Below, one piece after another: positions 20,926 to 30,975 of a DNA stretch of 64,000 bases. The notes below the pieces were generated by a model. That model was given only the letters and a program-made list of their open reading frames with translations. It was not told where the DNA came from and made no database searches. Source of the stretch: Unio delphinus. Its lineage: Eukaryota > Mollusca > Bivalvia > Unionida > Unionidae. How positions within the stretch are numbered: the stretch's first letter is position 1; each line of letters begins with the position of its first letter. Location of the stretch: positions 7,732,001-7,796,000 of the forward strand of contig JAQISU010000094.1 in assembly GCA_029339505.1 (NCBI GenBank), given 5' to 3'. Both the position numbers and the translations under genes were made by a program.

Positions 20926-22639
20926 TGTCAAGTGCCAAATTTTTCGTCAGTGACATCCAGTAATTAATTCATAGGTTAGCCGACAATTAATTATCTTGGA
21001 GTAGGGTTTGGACAAAAAAAAATGTTTTCTTAAACCTGGTCAGGCTTGGTACAATAATTAAAGTGAAAACGGACTGGCTGTTTGACACGCTTAAAATTAT
21101 GGGAATACTCACGTAGAGCTTTCAAAAATGATTAAGACAAACGATAATGTGACGTCTCGACCCTAAGTGACATGTTTGACATCGTGAGAGACGGTTTCCA
21201 TAAGGTCAGTAAGACTAGCGTTTATGCCGATTGGTCAAATGTACAGGACAGAGGGTTGGGTCGAAACCCAGAATCGGGAAATATATAGTTCGTATCAAAC
21301 GATGTTAGGCAGTCTAGCAAGACGTCTGGAAAAGAGACGGTCAGAATAATTGATTCCAACACCGGAGAAGACTCCGTACGTCTTTGAAAGAAAGACGTTC
21401 GTAAATTAATTGGGTTCCAGAGAACTGAATGTGGAACGATTGTAGGACGCCAAAACACAAAAGGTATCTAACTCAAATTCACCTTTATTATGATGTAATG
21501 TATATGCTGTTTATCTTTGTCTTAAATGCATAATGTATCGATTCTACGCTACAAATAGTTCCGTATTACATTGATTTAATAACGTACTTTGATATGTTTC
21601 TTTGTTACAGATGCATGATGTGTTCATATTTTGTATGGATAGTCGGTTTGCAGTGATTTAATAATGTATTTTGAATTCTGAATTAGCATTTTTTACCTTA
21701 TTACTTAGTTAGGCAAATGGGTGAGGTAGGAAACCCGCCGTGTACATGTATGATTGGAAAGGTTACATTAATTTGAATTTATCATATTAAGTAAATATCA
21801 ATTGTGTGTTATGTTATATTGCTTCACTTTACGTAATGATTTACGGGAATATGACTTTCCCGAATTCTGATGTCGATAATTAACAGTATAGCTCTATTGA
21901 TCTGAAAACATGTATAGAAATTGTTAGCCGTATGAATGATAACACTGATAGTAAGATCTGATTGTTCGAACGTGAAGACGGACGAACAATCGCAATTCTG
22001 AAAGTAGCGAGATACTTAGGGCGTTTCACCCTTTTCTTTTAAAAGGAAAAATAGTTTACTTTGGCAAGAGTAAGCATCAGCGAGAAGTCAAAGGCAATAG
22101 TTTATTCTGGGCAAGAGTGAGAACCAGCGGAAAGTCAGAAAGGAAAGAAATAAGAAGTCAGAGTGTGGAATTCCCGTTCAATTAAAGGGCAAGCTGGAGA
22201 CAGACGCACGCAGGGAAAAGAAAGGAAACCAGTCGACGGAAAAGGTCATGTTGAATCACCAACGGTCAAATGTTAAATGAACACTCGATTCCTTGATGAA
22301 ATTTACAATCAGTATTAACGGCTAACTTCATTTATTTTCATTAGTGTTTGGATTCTTTGAATGTATCCATTATTTTAAAGCTTCAATATTTGTATTTTTG
22401 ATTAAATTCATATTTTATCTTTACGGGGGCTCGTGTATTGTCTTGTTCAAAGTACCATCTCAGATTACTATACTCACTGACCGGGCATATCACACCGTAG
22501 CGATCATCTCCTAGAAAACGCCAATTAGTGGGAGGCGGTATCAAGTGTTGTTTCCAAGTTGCGCAGTACCTCTGGCCAGGCCTTGTGCAATATTGTCTTA
22601 ATAACACTTTGATCACCCGCCAGCAGTGCCCACGTTACA
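20926..22639 (+). repeat. 5' LTR
   Basis: A 1,714-bp direct repeat of 27,555-29,268, starting TG and ending CA. Differences seen by eye include positions near 20,974, 21,027, 22,018, 22,027 and two in the GGAGACAGACG block near 22,199. Promoter and polyadenylation signals must lie here, but are not identified. Confidence 0.95.
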
Positions 22640-22642
22640 AAG

Positions 22643-22662
22643 TGGGGGCTTCGTCTCGGGAT
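22643..22662 (+). promoter_or_regulatory. Putative primer binding site (tRNA-Pro-like)
   Basis: Three bases after the 5' LTR, TGGGGGCTTCGTCTCGGGAT resembles the complement of the tRNA-Pro 3' end, with two extra bases. It would prime minus-strand DNA synthesis. Confidence 0.5.
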
Positions 22663-23126
22663 TTGAAATTTTCATTGTGATTTGAAGTAATCGGAGCGTA
22701 TTTTGAACAAAGGCATAAATTTGTTATTATTATTAAGTAGGAATCGAATGAATCAAACGTTGTCTGCTATTTTGTATACTTGCATGCAAATTGTTTACGT
22801 TAAAAGTGGTTTGTAGAATTTGAGATTTATACCTTCTGTGTGAAATTATTATAAGCGTTAAAAGTGGTACTACCTAAATAGTCTTGAGACAAGAACCAAT
22901 TATTTGGGCAGTACTGTATTTTAGACAGCAATTAGTCACGTCTCGTTAGCAGTATCCCACTGTTATTGGAATTTCGGTCTGGTCAATTAATTGCGGCTGA
23001 TTCGACCTGCCCATCTCGCTGCAGATAAGGTTATTTTAGGTCAAACTATTTTCGTAGGAAAAACCCCTGATTGTAGGTCAGTTAAGGACATAGTTCTAGA
23101 GAAAAGGGAAAGACAAAACATACGTA

Positions 23127-25451
23127 ATGGCGACAGACAGACAGTTACTAAAGGAATTTAAATCCATTGGAAAAGACGAACTTGGGTATGAGGGTGAAAG
23201 ACTAACTGAATTTATGGAAAGAAGTTTGAAAGAACACAAGGAAGAGAAAGCCAGGGAACGAGAGAAGGAGAAACAGAAAGAAATGGAATTAGCCCGACTA
23301 CAGGCTGAGGAGAAGGAGAGGGAGAAAGTAATGGAACTCGCGCGACTACAAGCAGAAGAAAAGGTAAGAGAAAGGGATCATATGCTAGCCATGGAGAGAC
23401 TAAGGCTCGAAGCCGAGTTCAGGAGGGGTGAAGAATCGAACGTACGTCCGGACACCCTGAGTAGTCGCGTGGAAGACAGACGACCCATACAGTTAACCAT
23501 GCCGATGTTTAATGACAAGGACGAAATAATTGACAACTTTTTGACGCAGTTTGAAAAGTTGGCCCTGGTTCACCAAATACCTAAGGACCAGTGGGCCATC
23601 AATATTTCAGCCTTTTTGCAGGGGGCAGCGAAAGACGTGTACCACAACATGACCCCAACCGACATAGACGATTATGACGCGCTGAAGAAAGCTCTACTTC
23701 GCCACTATGAGTTATCAGCGGAAACGTTCCGAAAACTTTTTAGGGAATCGTCAAAAAGGGCTACCGAAACACACGCGCAATTTCACAGTCGAGTGCGCGT
23801 GATTTTTGATAAATGGATAAAAATGTCTGGCACCGCGTTAACGTACGAAGGTATTCGCGAAGAGATTTTAAAGGAACATGTGTTAAGTACCTACAGAAAA
23901 GATTTAATTGTGTTTTTGGCGGAGCGCGAATTCTCAACTTTGGATGAGATAAGCATAATGGCCGAGCGCTATGAGAGCGCGCATGCGCGTCCGACTACTT
24001 GGAATGGTAGGGACCGACCTGGAATCGGTGAGCTTAGAAAGACCACTGAGGTGGCACCCCATAGACGAAATGGTCAAAATGGTGGGAGGCCAGGGGCCGG
24101 AAATCCCAGCCAAGTACATTTCCGTGGGTCGGGAAAGACTCAAGGGGTAGATAGGGATACCTCGGGTAGAAGAGGTGAGCCAGTGTGTTATGGCTGTAAT
24201 AAACCAGGCCATGTTGTCAAGGACTGTAGAAAGTATCGTCCGACAACGGTTAATTCGGTAACTCCGAATACTGTTAAGAAAAGGAAAACAGTGGAGTCTA
24301 CGAATATAGCGAGAGCTACGGTAAATGGTGAGGAAGCCACGGTGCTGTATGACACCGGCTGTAGTTACCCGGCCTTGGTAGACCGTAGATACGTTAAACC
24401 TGGAGATTATACAGGTGAGACGGTGGAAGTACAGTTTGCTAACAGGACGAAGGATTCGCTTCCGGTCGTTAGCATAGACCTTGATTCGCCATATGTAAAA
24501 GGGCGAATTCAAGCAGCGTGTTTGTCGGGACTGTCTCATGACGTAATATTAGGGTGTAGGTATGTGTTGCCCCAACCTAACCCTATGACGTGTAACCCTA
24601 TACATGTCGGGTCAGTGGAGACGAGGGCTATGAAGCGAAGGTCAGGGTCGAAGCCGCTAAGATCCGTGACTTCGCCCATAGACATTTTGGTACCTGGTGA
24701 GTTAGAGAAGCTTCAAAAGGAAGATGTATCTCTTGACAAGGTACGTAGGTACGCGACGGACGGGTCCGTACGGAAATTGCCAGACGGCGAGGTTAAGTTC
24801 GCGACAAAGCGCGGTATTTTGTATCGCTACGCCAAGAAAGGGGTCGATACGTTTAAACAAGTTGTGGTACCCGTAGGGAAGCGCGACGAAGTGATCCGGT
24901 TAGCACATGAGGGTCTTCTCGGAAGCCACATGGGCGTGGCGAAGACCAGAGATAGGTTGGTGAGGGAGTTTTATTGGCCAGGTGTACATGGGGATGTGAG
25001 GAGGTTTTGTTTGTCATGTGACAAGTGTCAGCGAGTGGCACCGAAAACCTCCCATCGCCCAGTGCCACTAGGAACCACCCCACTAATAGATGAACCTTTC
25101 TCGAGAGTGGCGATGGATTTAGTAGGTCCGATTAAGCCGGCGGCGGAAAGTGGAAATCGGTATATATTAACGGTCGTAGATTACGCTACCCGGTACCCGG
25201 AGGCAGTGGCCTTGAAGAACATTGACTCAGTCACGGTGGCTGAGGCCTTGTTAGGGGTGTGGTCGAGAGTCGGAGTTCCAGACGAGATACTGACCGACCA
25301 AGGGACACAGTTCGTGAGCCAGGTGATGGAAGAGGTAAATCGATTACTCTCCATTAGACACCTGACGACTACCCCGTACCACCCGCAGTGTAATGGGTTG
25401 GTAGAAACGTTTCAATGGGACATTGAAACAGGCTTTAAAGAAGCTATGTGA
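23127..25451 (+). CDS. gag-pol: Gag-protease-integrase polyprotein of the Gmr1-type element
   Basis: This 774-residue frame starts at ATG 23,127. Residues 20-110 are a highly charged coiled coil (Glu/Lys/Arg heptads). A gag capsid-like region with YHNMTPTDIDDYDALKKALL follows. A CCHC zinc knuckle CYGCNKPGHVVKDC lies at 354-367, the aspartic protease motif DTG is at 409-411, and an integrase HHCC zinc region (SHMGVAKTRDRLVREFYWPG) precedes a DDE core. The catalytic triad is Asp664, Asp724 and Glu760, the canonical D,D(35)E spacing. The frame leaves the conserved reading just after Glu760 because of one extra base near 25,413, and ends at TGA 25,449. The integrase C-terminal part continues in the next frame. 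Gag packages RNA, protease matures the polyprotein, and integrase inserts the DNA copy. Confidence 0.9.
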   Translation: MATDRQLLKEFKSIGKDELGYEGERLTEFMERSLKEHKEEKAREREKEKQKEMELARLQAEEKEREKVMELARLQAEEKVRERDHMLAMERLRLEAEFRRGEESNVRPDTLSSRVEDRRPIQLTMPMFNDKDEIIDNFLTQFEKLALVHQIPKDQWAINISAFLQGAAKDVYHNMTPTDIDDYDALKKALLRHYELSAETFRKLFRESSKRATETHAQFHSRVRVIFDKWIKMSGTALTYEGIREEILKEHVLSTYRKDLIVFLAEREFSTLDEISIMAERYESAHARPTTWNGRDRPGIGELRKTTEVAPHRRNGQNGGRPGAGNPSQVHFRGSGKTQGVDRDTSGRRGEPVCYGCNKPGHVVKDCRKYRPTTVNSVTPNTVKKRKTVESTNIARATVNGEEATVLYDTGCSYPALVDRRYVKPGDYTGETVEVQFANRTKDSLPVVSIDLDSPYVKGRIQAACLSGLSHDVILGCRYVLPQPNPMTCNPIHVGSVETRAMKRRSGSKPLRSVTSPIDILVPGELEKLQKEDVSLDKVRRYATDGSVRKLPDGEVKFATKRGILYRYAKKGVDTFKQVVVPVGKRDEVIRLAHEGLLGSHMGVAKTRDRLVREFYWPGVHGDVRRFCLSCDKCQRVAPKTSHRPVPLGTTPLIDEPFSRVAMDLVGPIKPAAESGNRYILTVVDYATRYPEAVALKNIDSVTVAEALLGVWSRVGVPDEILTDQGTQFVSQVMEEVNRLLSIRHLTTTPYHPQCNGLVETFQWDIETGFKEAM

Positions 25452-27306
25452 AGGCCGACCTAGGGATTGGGATCGATACCTTCCGGCGATACTGTTCGCG
25501 TATCGTGAAGTACCGCAGGCAAGTTTGGGTTTTTCACCTTTTGAATTAGTTTATGGGCGGACGGTAAGGGGACCCATGGCTGTCTTGAAACAGTTATGGA
25601 CGGATGAGCAAGCATCCGAAGAAGTGCGTACAACATACCAATATGTTGTCGACTTGCGTAACAAACTAGAAGAAGTTTGTAAATTGGCTCAGGAAAATCT
25701 CTGCGACGCAAGGGGACGTCAAGCCAAGTATTACAACAAAAGGGCGAAGGAACGTCACTTTGAGGTGGGTGACAAGGTGTTGTTGTTGTTGCCATTGGAG
25801 CACAACAAGCTGCAAGTCTCATGGAGGGGGCCATTTGTTGTAACAGAGAAGAAAGGTGGACAAAATTACCGTATCCGAGTAGGGGATAAGGATAAGTTGT
25901 TTCATGTAAATCTTTTGAAGCGGTACCGTGTGCGAGAACCACCCACGGAGTTCGTGGTGGCTACCGTCGTGACGGAAGAATCCGACGACAACGCAGGGCA
26001 GGCGGAAGTACTCCCTAGTTGTCCGTTGACGAGGGAGGAGGCCTACGTCGACGTCACACTTGACGTTACGTTAATGTCAGACCAACGTAAAGAGGTGGAG
26101 TCGGTACTTCAAGAATATTCGAGCGTCTTAACAGAAAGACCGGGGAGGACAGAGCTGGAGGAGTTCTCTTTGAAGCTGCTGAACGATAACCCAGTAAAGT
26201 TAATACCATATCCGTTGCCGTACGCGAAGTTAGAAGCGGTCCGTAAGGAAGTTGAAACTATGTTAGACTTGGGTATTATCGAACCAAGCGAGTCGGCGTA
26301 TAGCTCTCCTGTTGTACTAGTCCAGAAGAAGGATGGGGCACACAGATTTTGTGTCGACTACAGGAAGTTAAACCGCATTACAGAATTCCAGGTAGAACTT
26401 TTACCTGACCCTGAGTCTATTTTCGCAGGAGTAACCCATGCTAAATATTTTTCTAAGATCGATCTGTCCAAAGGATACTGGCAAATTCTAGTCCGCAGTG
26501 AAGACAGAGCAAAACTCGCCTTTGCAACTCCAGATGGGACTTACCAGTGGGTGGTCATGCCATTCGGGGTGCAGAACGCGCCCAGTGTCTTCACCCGTAT
26601 GATGCGGAAATTCCTTGAACCATTGCGGGGGATGGGAGTTTCCAACTTCATGGACGATCTTCTATTAGCTACAGCTACATGGGAAGAACACATACTTTTG
26701 CTGAAAAACGTTTTAGAACGACTACGACAAACCGGACTGACCGCACGACCATCGAAGTGCCATATAGGGTTCAGACAATTAGACTACCTAGGACATACCC
26801 TCAGCGAGGACACGTTAAAACCAGAGAGTTCAAAGGTCGAACAACTTAGGGACGCATTACGACCAACTACTAAGACTGAAGTTAGATCTTTTCTAGGTTT
26901 GGCAGGATACTATAGGAGATATGTAGCAAATTTTAGTGCTATTGCAAGTCCATTGACTGACTTGACTCGGAAAAAAGCGCCGACCAAAGTAGTATGGACA
27001 GACGCATGTGAACGCGCATTTCAGACGCTAAAAGACAGACTGACGTCAGACGCCATAGTTAAGTTACCTGATGTGACACGGGATTTTATTTTGAGAACAG
27101 ATGCTTGTGATAGAGGTTTAGGGGCAGTGTTACTGCAAGAGCACGAGGGAAGCTTATTCCCAGTTGCTTATGGAAGTAGCAAACTGTCAAATGCAGAAAT
27201 TAATTATTCAGTGTCGGAGAAAGAATGTTTGGCAATTATATTTGGAATAACTAAGTTCCAACGGTATCTGTATGGTAGGAAGTTTACTTTAGAAACAGAT
27301 CATTAA
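25423..27306 (+). CDS. pol: Integrase tail, reverse transcriptase and RNase H of the Gmr1-type element
   Basis: The frame overlaps the previous one and supplies the integrase C-terminal region, including FELVYGRTVRGPM, a GPFVVTEKKGGQNYRI (GPY/F-like) module and FHVNLLKRY. RT follows: VQKKDGAHRFCVDYRKLN, FSKIDLSKGYWQI with the first catalytic Asp, MPFGVQNAPSVF, and FMDDLLLA with Asp411 and Asp412. DYLGHTL precedes the connection, and RNase H begins with FILRTDACDRGLGAVLLQE. A TAA at 27,304-27,306 interrupts RNase H after ETDH, and the same frame remains open beyond it to 27,481. It was presumably one polyprotein with the upstream frame. Confidence 0.9.
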   Translation: MKQALKKLCEGRPRDWDRYLPAILFAYREVPQASLGFSPFELVYGRTVRGPMAVLKQLWTDEQASEEVRTTYQYVVDLRNKLEEVCKLAQENLCDARGRQAKYYNKRAKERHFEVGDKVLLLLPLEHNKLQVSWRGPFVVTEKKGGQNYRIRVGDKDKLFHVNLLKRYRVREPPTEFVVATVVTEESDDNAGQAEVLPSCPLTREEAYVDVTLDVTLMSDQRKEVESVLQEYSSVLTERPGRTELEEFSLKLLNDNPVKLIPYPLPYAKLEAVRKEVETMLDLGIIEPSESAYSSPVVLVQKKDGAHRFCVDYRKLNRITEFQVELLPDPESIFAGVTHAKYFSKIDLSKGYWQILVRSEDRAKLAFATPDGTYQWVVMPFGVQNAPSVFTRMMRKFLEPLRGMGVSNFMDDLLLATATWEEHILLLKNVLERLRQTGLTARPSKCHIGFRQLDYLGHTLSEDTLKPESSKVEQLRDALRPTTKTEVRSFLGLAGYYRRYVANFSAIASPLTDLTRKKAPTKVVWTDACERAFQTLKDRLTSDAIVKLPDVTRDFILRTDACDRGLGAVLLQEHEGSLFPVAYGSSKLSNAEINYSVSEKECLAIIFGITKFQRYLYGRKFTLETDH

Positions 27307-27483
27307 CCATTGGCTTATTTGGCCCAGGCGAAATTAACCAACGGTAGATTAATGAGATGGTCGCTGTTCCTACAACAGTATCAGATTCTAGTGCGGTACA
27401 TCAAAGGTAGAGATAATGTAGGAGCGGATTGTTTAAGTCGGTTAGGAATGGCTAAAGTGAATAGGTCACCTAAGGACATGTAA
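27307..27483 (+). pseudogene. RNase H C-terminal end beyond the in-frame stop
   Basis: The frame continues PLAYLAQAKLTNGRLMRWSL, then VRYIKGRDNVGADCLSRLG, the conserved end of Gypsy RNase H, to TAA 27,481-27,483. Its preservation shows that the stop at 27,304 is recent or a sequencing difference. Confidence 0.85.
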
Positions 27484-27540
27484 CGGGAGCAGTATAGATC
27501 ACCGAAAAATTTGGGAGAGTAAAAATACCGATTTTTCTCT

Positions 27541-27552
27541 TAGAAAGGGGGT
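27541..27552 (+). promoter_or_regulatory. Polypurine tract
   Basis: TAGAAAGGGGGT lies two bases before the 3' LTR and fits the plus-strand primer site of LTR elements. Confidence 0.75.
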
Positions 27553-27554
27553 AA

Positions 27555-29268
27555 TGTCAAGTGCCAAATTTTTCGTCAGTGACATCCAGTAATTAATTCA
27601 TAGGCTAGCCGACAATTAATTATCTTGGAGTAGGGTTTGGACAAAAAAGAATGTTTTCTTAAACCTGGTCAGGCTTGGTACAATAATTAAAGTGAAAACG
27701 GACTGGCTGTTTGACACGCTTAAAATTATGGGAATACTCACGTAGAGCTTTCAAAAATGATTAAGACAAACGATAATGTGACGTCTCGACCCTAAGTGAC
27801 ATGTTTGACATCGTGAGAGACGGTTTCCATAAGGTCAGTAAGACTAGCGTTTATGCCGATTGGTCAAATGTACAGGACAGAGGGTTGGGTCGAAACCCAG
27901 AATCGGGAAATATATAGTTCGTATCAAACGATGTTAGGCAGTCTAGCAAGACGTCTGGAAAAGAGACGGTCAGAATAATTGATTCCAACACCGGAGAAGA
28001 CTCCGTACGTCTTTGAAAGAAAGACGTTCGTAAATTAATTGGGTTCCAGAGAACTGAATGTGGAACGATTGTAGGACGCCAAAACACAAAAGGTATCTAA
28101 CTCAAATTCACCTTTATTATGATGTAATGTATATGCTGTTTATCTTTGTCTTAAATGCATAATGTATCGATTCTACGCTACAAATAGTTCCGTATTACAT
28201 TGATTTAATAACGTACTTTGATATGTTTCTTTGTTACAGATGCATGATGTGTTCATATTTTGTATGGATAGTCGGTTTGCAGTGATTTAATAATGTATTT
28301 TGAATTCTGAATTAGCATTTTTTACCTTATTACTTAGTTAGGCAAATGGGTGAGGTAGGAAACCCGCCGTGTACATGTATGATTGGAAAGGTTACATTAA
28401 TTTGAATTTATCATATTAAGTAAATATCAATTGTGTGTTATGTTATATTGCTTCACTTTACGTAATGATTTACGGGAATATGACTTTCCCGAATTCTGAT
28501 GTCGATAATTAACAGTATAGCTCTATTGATCTGAAAACATGTATAGAAATTGTTAGCCGTATGAATGATAACACTGATAGTAAGATCTGATTGTTCGAAC
28601 GTGAAGACGGACGAACAATCGCAATTCTGAAAGTAGCGAGATACTTAGAGCGTTTTACCCTTTTCTTTTAAAAGGAAAAATAGTTTACTTTGGCAAGAGT
28701 AAGCATCAGCGAGAAGTCAAAGGCAATAGTTTATTCTGGGCAAGAGTGAGAACCAGCGGAAAGTCAGAAAGGAAAGAAATAAGAAGTCAGAGTGTGGAAT
28801 TCCCGTTCAATTAAAGGGCAAGCTGGAGGCGGACGCACGCAGGGAAAAGAAAGGAAACCAGTCGACGGAAAAGGTCATGTTGAATCACCAACGGTCAAAT
28901 GTTAAATGAACACTCGATTCCTTGATGAAATTTACAATCAGTATTAACGGCTAACTTCATTTATTTTCATTAGTGTTTGGATTCTTTGAATGTATCCATT
29001 ATTTTAAAGCTTCAATATTTGTATTTTTGATTAAATTCATATTTTATCTTTACGGGGGCTCGTGTATTGTCTTGTTCAAAGTACCATCTCAGATTACTAT
29101 ACTCACTGACCGGGCATATCACACCGTAGCGATCATCTCCTAGAAAACGCCAATTAGTGGGAGGCGGTATCAAGTGTTGTTTCCAAGTTGCGCAGTACCT
29201 CTGGCCAGGCCTTGTGCAATATTGTCTTAATAACACTTTGATCACCCGCCAGCAGTGCCCACGTTACA
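27555..29268 (+). repeat. 3' LTR
   Basis: Near-identical to 20,926-22,639. It is followed directly by the second GTATC of the target duplication and by the resumed LINE reading frame. Confidence 0.95.
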
Positions 29269-29620
29269 GTATCTATCACTTGTATTTTAGATTTCCTGAA
29301 GGAAGTAAATCTTTATCTTAAACTTTAACTTGTATGTCATCACCTAGTGCATTTTTATTTAATGCAAATACCGCCCATTATTTTGCAACATCTTTTCATC
29401 AACATACACCATTTACATCTCCCGTTGATTGGGAAGCTTCATATTTTACTGTTACCAACAACTTATCATTTTATATTGAACTATTTGGTTTTTCATATCG
29501 CTGGTCGATATTAAACCTTTAGTATTTTTAACCATGTTTAAATACAACCTGTTGTATGGCGCTAAATAGCCTAAAAGTGCTGGTGCGCCGTTAAATATCA
29601 ATCAATTAATCAATCAACCA
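29269..29620 (+). mobile_element. LINE with RNase H domain, part after the LTR insertion
   Basis: Counting the duplicated GTATC once, the reading frame from 20,540-20,925 continues here as ITCILDFLKEVNLYLKL and a TAA near 29,327. A 3' untranslated region follows, containing GGTGCGCCGTTAAATATC and ending in a (TCAA)n-like tail (ATCAATCAATTAATCAATCA) near 29,600-29,620, typical for I/Nimb-like LINEs. Confidence 0.8.
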
Positions 29621-29898
29621 AAGACATAAACATGGTATATTTTGTATTTTATTGATAAGTGTGTTTTCTACACACAAAGAGGTGGGTGGGGTGCCACATA
29701 TGTGGTAAATGGCATACATTAAAAGGGAGACAGGTTTACACACCTGTCACCTGCAGGTCACTACACTTAAAAAGGACTTCGCAGAATTACCTTCTCCATG
29801 TCCAAGATAAAATTTCAGAATTCCGTATGCTTCGTAAAGTTTATTTATTTAATTGATCTGTTTCTAAATTTACTTGGTGTAGTATAAATAAAAACAGA

Positions 29899-29902
<4 letters not shown>

Positions 29903-29994
<92 letters not shown>

Positions 29995-30001
29995 AGAGAG
30001 A
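29903..30001. repeat. (AT)n(AG)n compound microsatellite
   Basis: About 50 bases of AT repeat followed by about 50 bases of AG repeat. The flanks, 29,621-30,620, contain no recognised gene. Confidence 0.95.
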
Positions 30002-30624
30002 GATGTTCTTGTACAATTCTAGGAGAAAATTTAAAATTTTAGGGATTTTATAGATCCAAATAAGACAATTAAAACATGCAATATACAATTCCACGACAAC
30101 ATTGTTTTGGCAGTAGCATATCTTAAAAATGTGTCATTTTAAGACTATACATTACGAAGAAAGGGGAAATCATAAATGTTAAAAATAAGACGGCCAGAGT
30201 CATAATCAAAATAAAAACATTTAGTAGCTATTGAAGTTTTTGTAGAGAAAACTAAGGCTGGATAGTCGTGGGTCCCTTCTACAAAAACACTAACTTACAA
30301 GTTACATTTCTATGCAAAATGGCAACTGGCCAAAGATTTACTTAATTATAATATATTTGATTGCGCAAGTTGATAGTGACATAACTTATGACGTAAAGGC
30401 TTCCAACCAATACAAGCTGGAGTAGGAGCCTTTACCACAAATTTTATAGAAGGATAGAAAGGATGTTACTGCGTGTGTATGAAACAGTACTGAAATTCAT
30501 ATATCAATATTATTTTGTTTTTCAGTTATCCCCTGTGTTTACATGTTAGAAAATGATTTATACCGTGGAAACTTATTAATTGTTAAAATATTATCTATAA
30601 CTCTCATTTCTAGAAAGACAACTC

Positions 30625-30975
30625 TATGGCCTTGCTTGGGATGCGGGAGGTCGTGGGTTCGAACTCCGGATGTGTCATACCAAAGGCTTATAAAATTGGT
30701 ACCAACAGCTTTTTCCCAAGGTGCTTAGAACTAAGAGGTTAGTGTAAAGACTGGTCGGGCTAGTGTCTGGATAATGTGAATGGGTGGGACATGGTGCTAC
30801 ATGTCTGTGGTAGGTTAGTGTAAAGACTTGTCGGGCTGGTGTCGGGATAATGTGAATGGGTGGTGAATGATGCTACATGTCTGTGGCATGATCCACCACT
30901 GCTACACATCACTATAAATGCTACAGTGCATACATTATAGAGATGTGGCTGAAATATTGTTAAAGATACGTTACA
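30625..30975 (+). mobile_element. tRNA-derived SINE, same family, with internal duplication
   Basis: The B-box region GTGGGTTCGAACTCC and the body (CATACCAAAGGCTTATAAAA, AATGTGAATGGGTGGGACAT) match the minus-strand SINE at 17,635-17,959. A segment of about 80 bp beginning GGTTAGTGTAAAGACT is present twice in tandem (near 30,738 and 30,812). The A-box side is eroded and no target duplication was found, so it is an older copy. Confidence 0.8.

Larger units (their letters stand above)
20926..29268 (+). mobile_element. Gmr1-type Ty3/Gypsy LTR retrotransposon, nearly intact, young
   Basis: The element is 8,343 bp with two 1,714-bp LTRs that begin TGTCAAG and end TTACA, flanked by the 5-bp target duplication GTATC (20,921-20,925 and 29,269-29,273). 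By eye the LTRs differ at only about six positions, so the insertion is recent. Its domains run gag, zinc knuckle, protease, integrase, RT, RNase H. Integrase before RT is the Ty1/copia order, but the RT and integrase sequences are Ty3/Gypsy-like; this combination defines the Gmr1-like group first described in deuterostomes. Two defects, a one-base insertion inside the integrase and a stop in RNase H, make this copy non-autonomous as read. Confidence 0.9.

Noticed and set aside
21222..21458. Minus-strand frames repeated identically at 27,851-28,087 (and 22,383-22,616 / 29,012-29,245)
   Set aside because: Identity only reflects the two LTR copies. No domain or start context suggests a protein.
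23934..25083. Minus-strand frames of 76-201 codons inside gag-pol
   Set aside because: Antisense shadows of the conserved plus-strand polyprotein.
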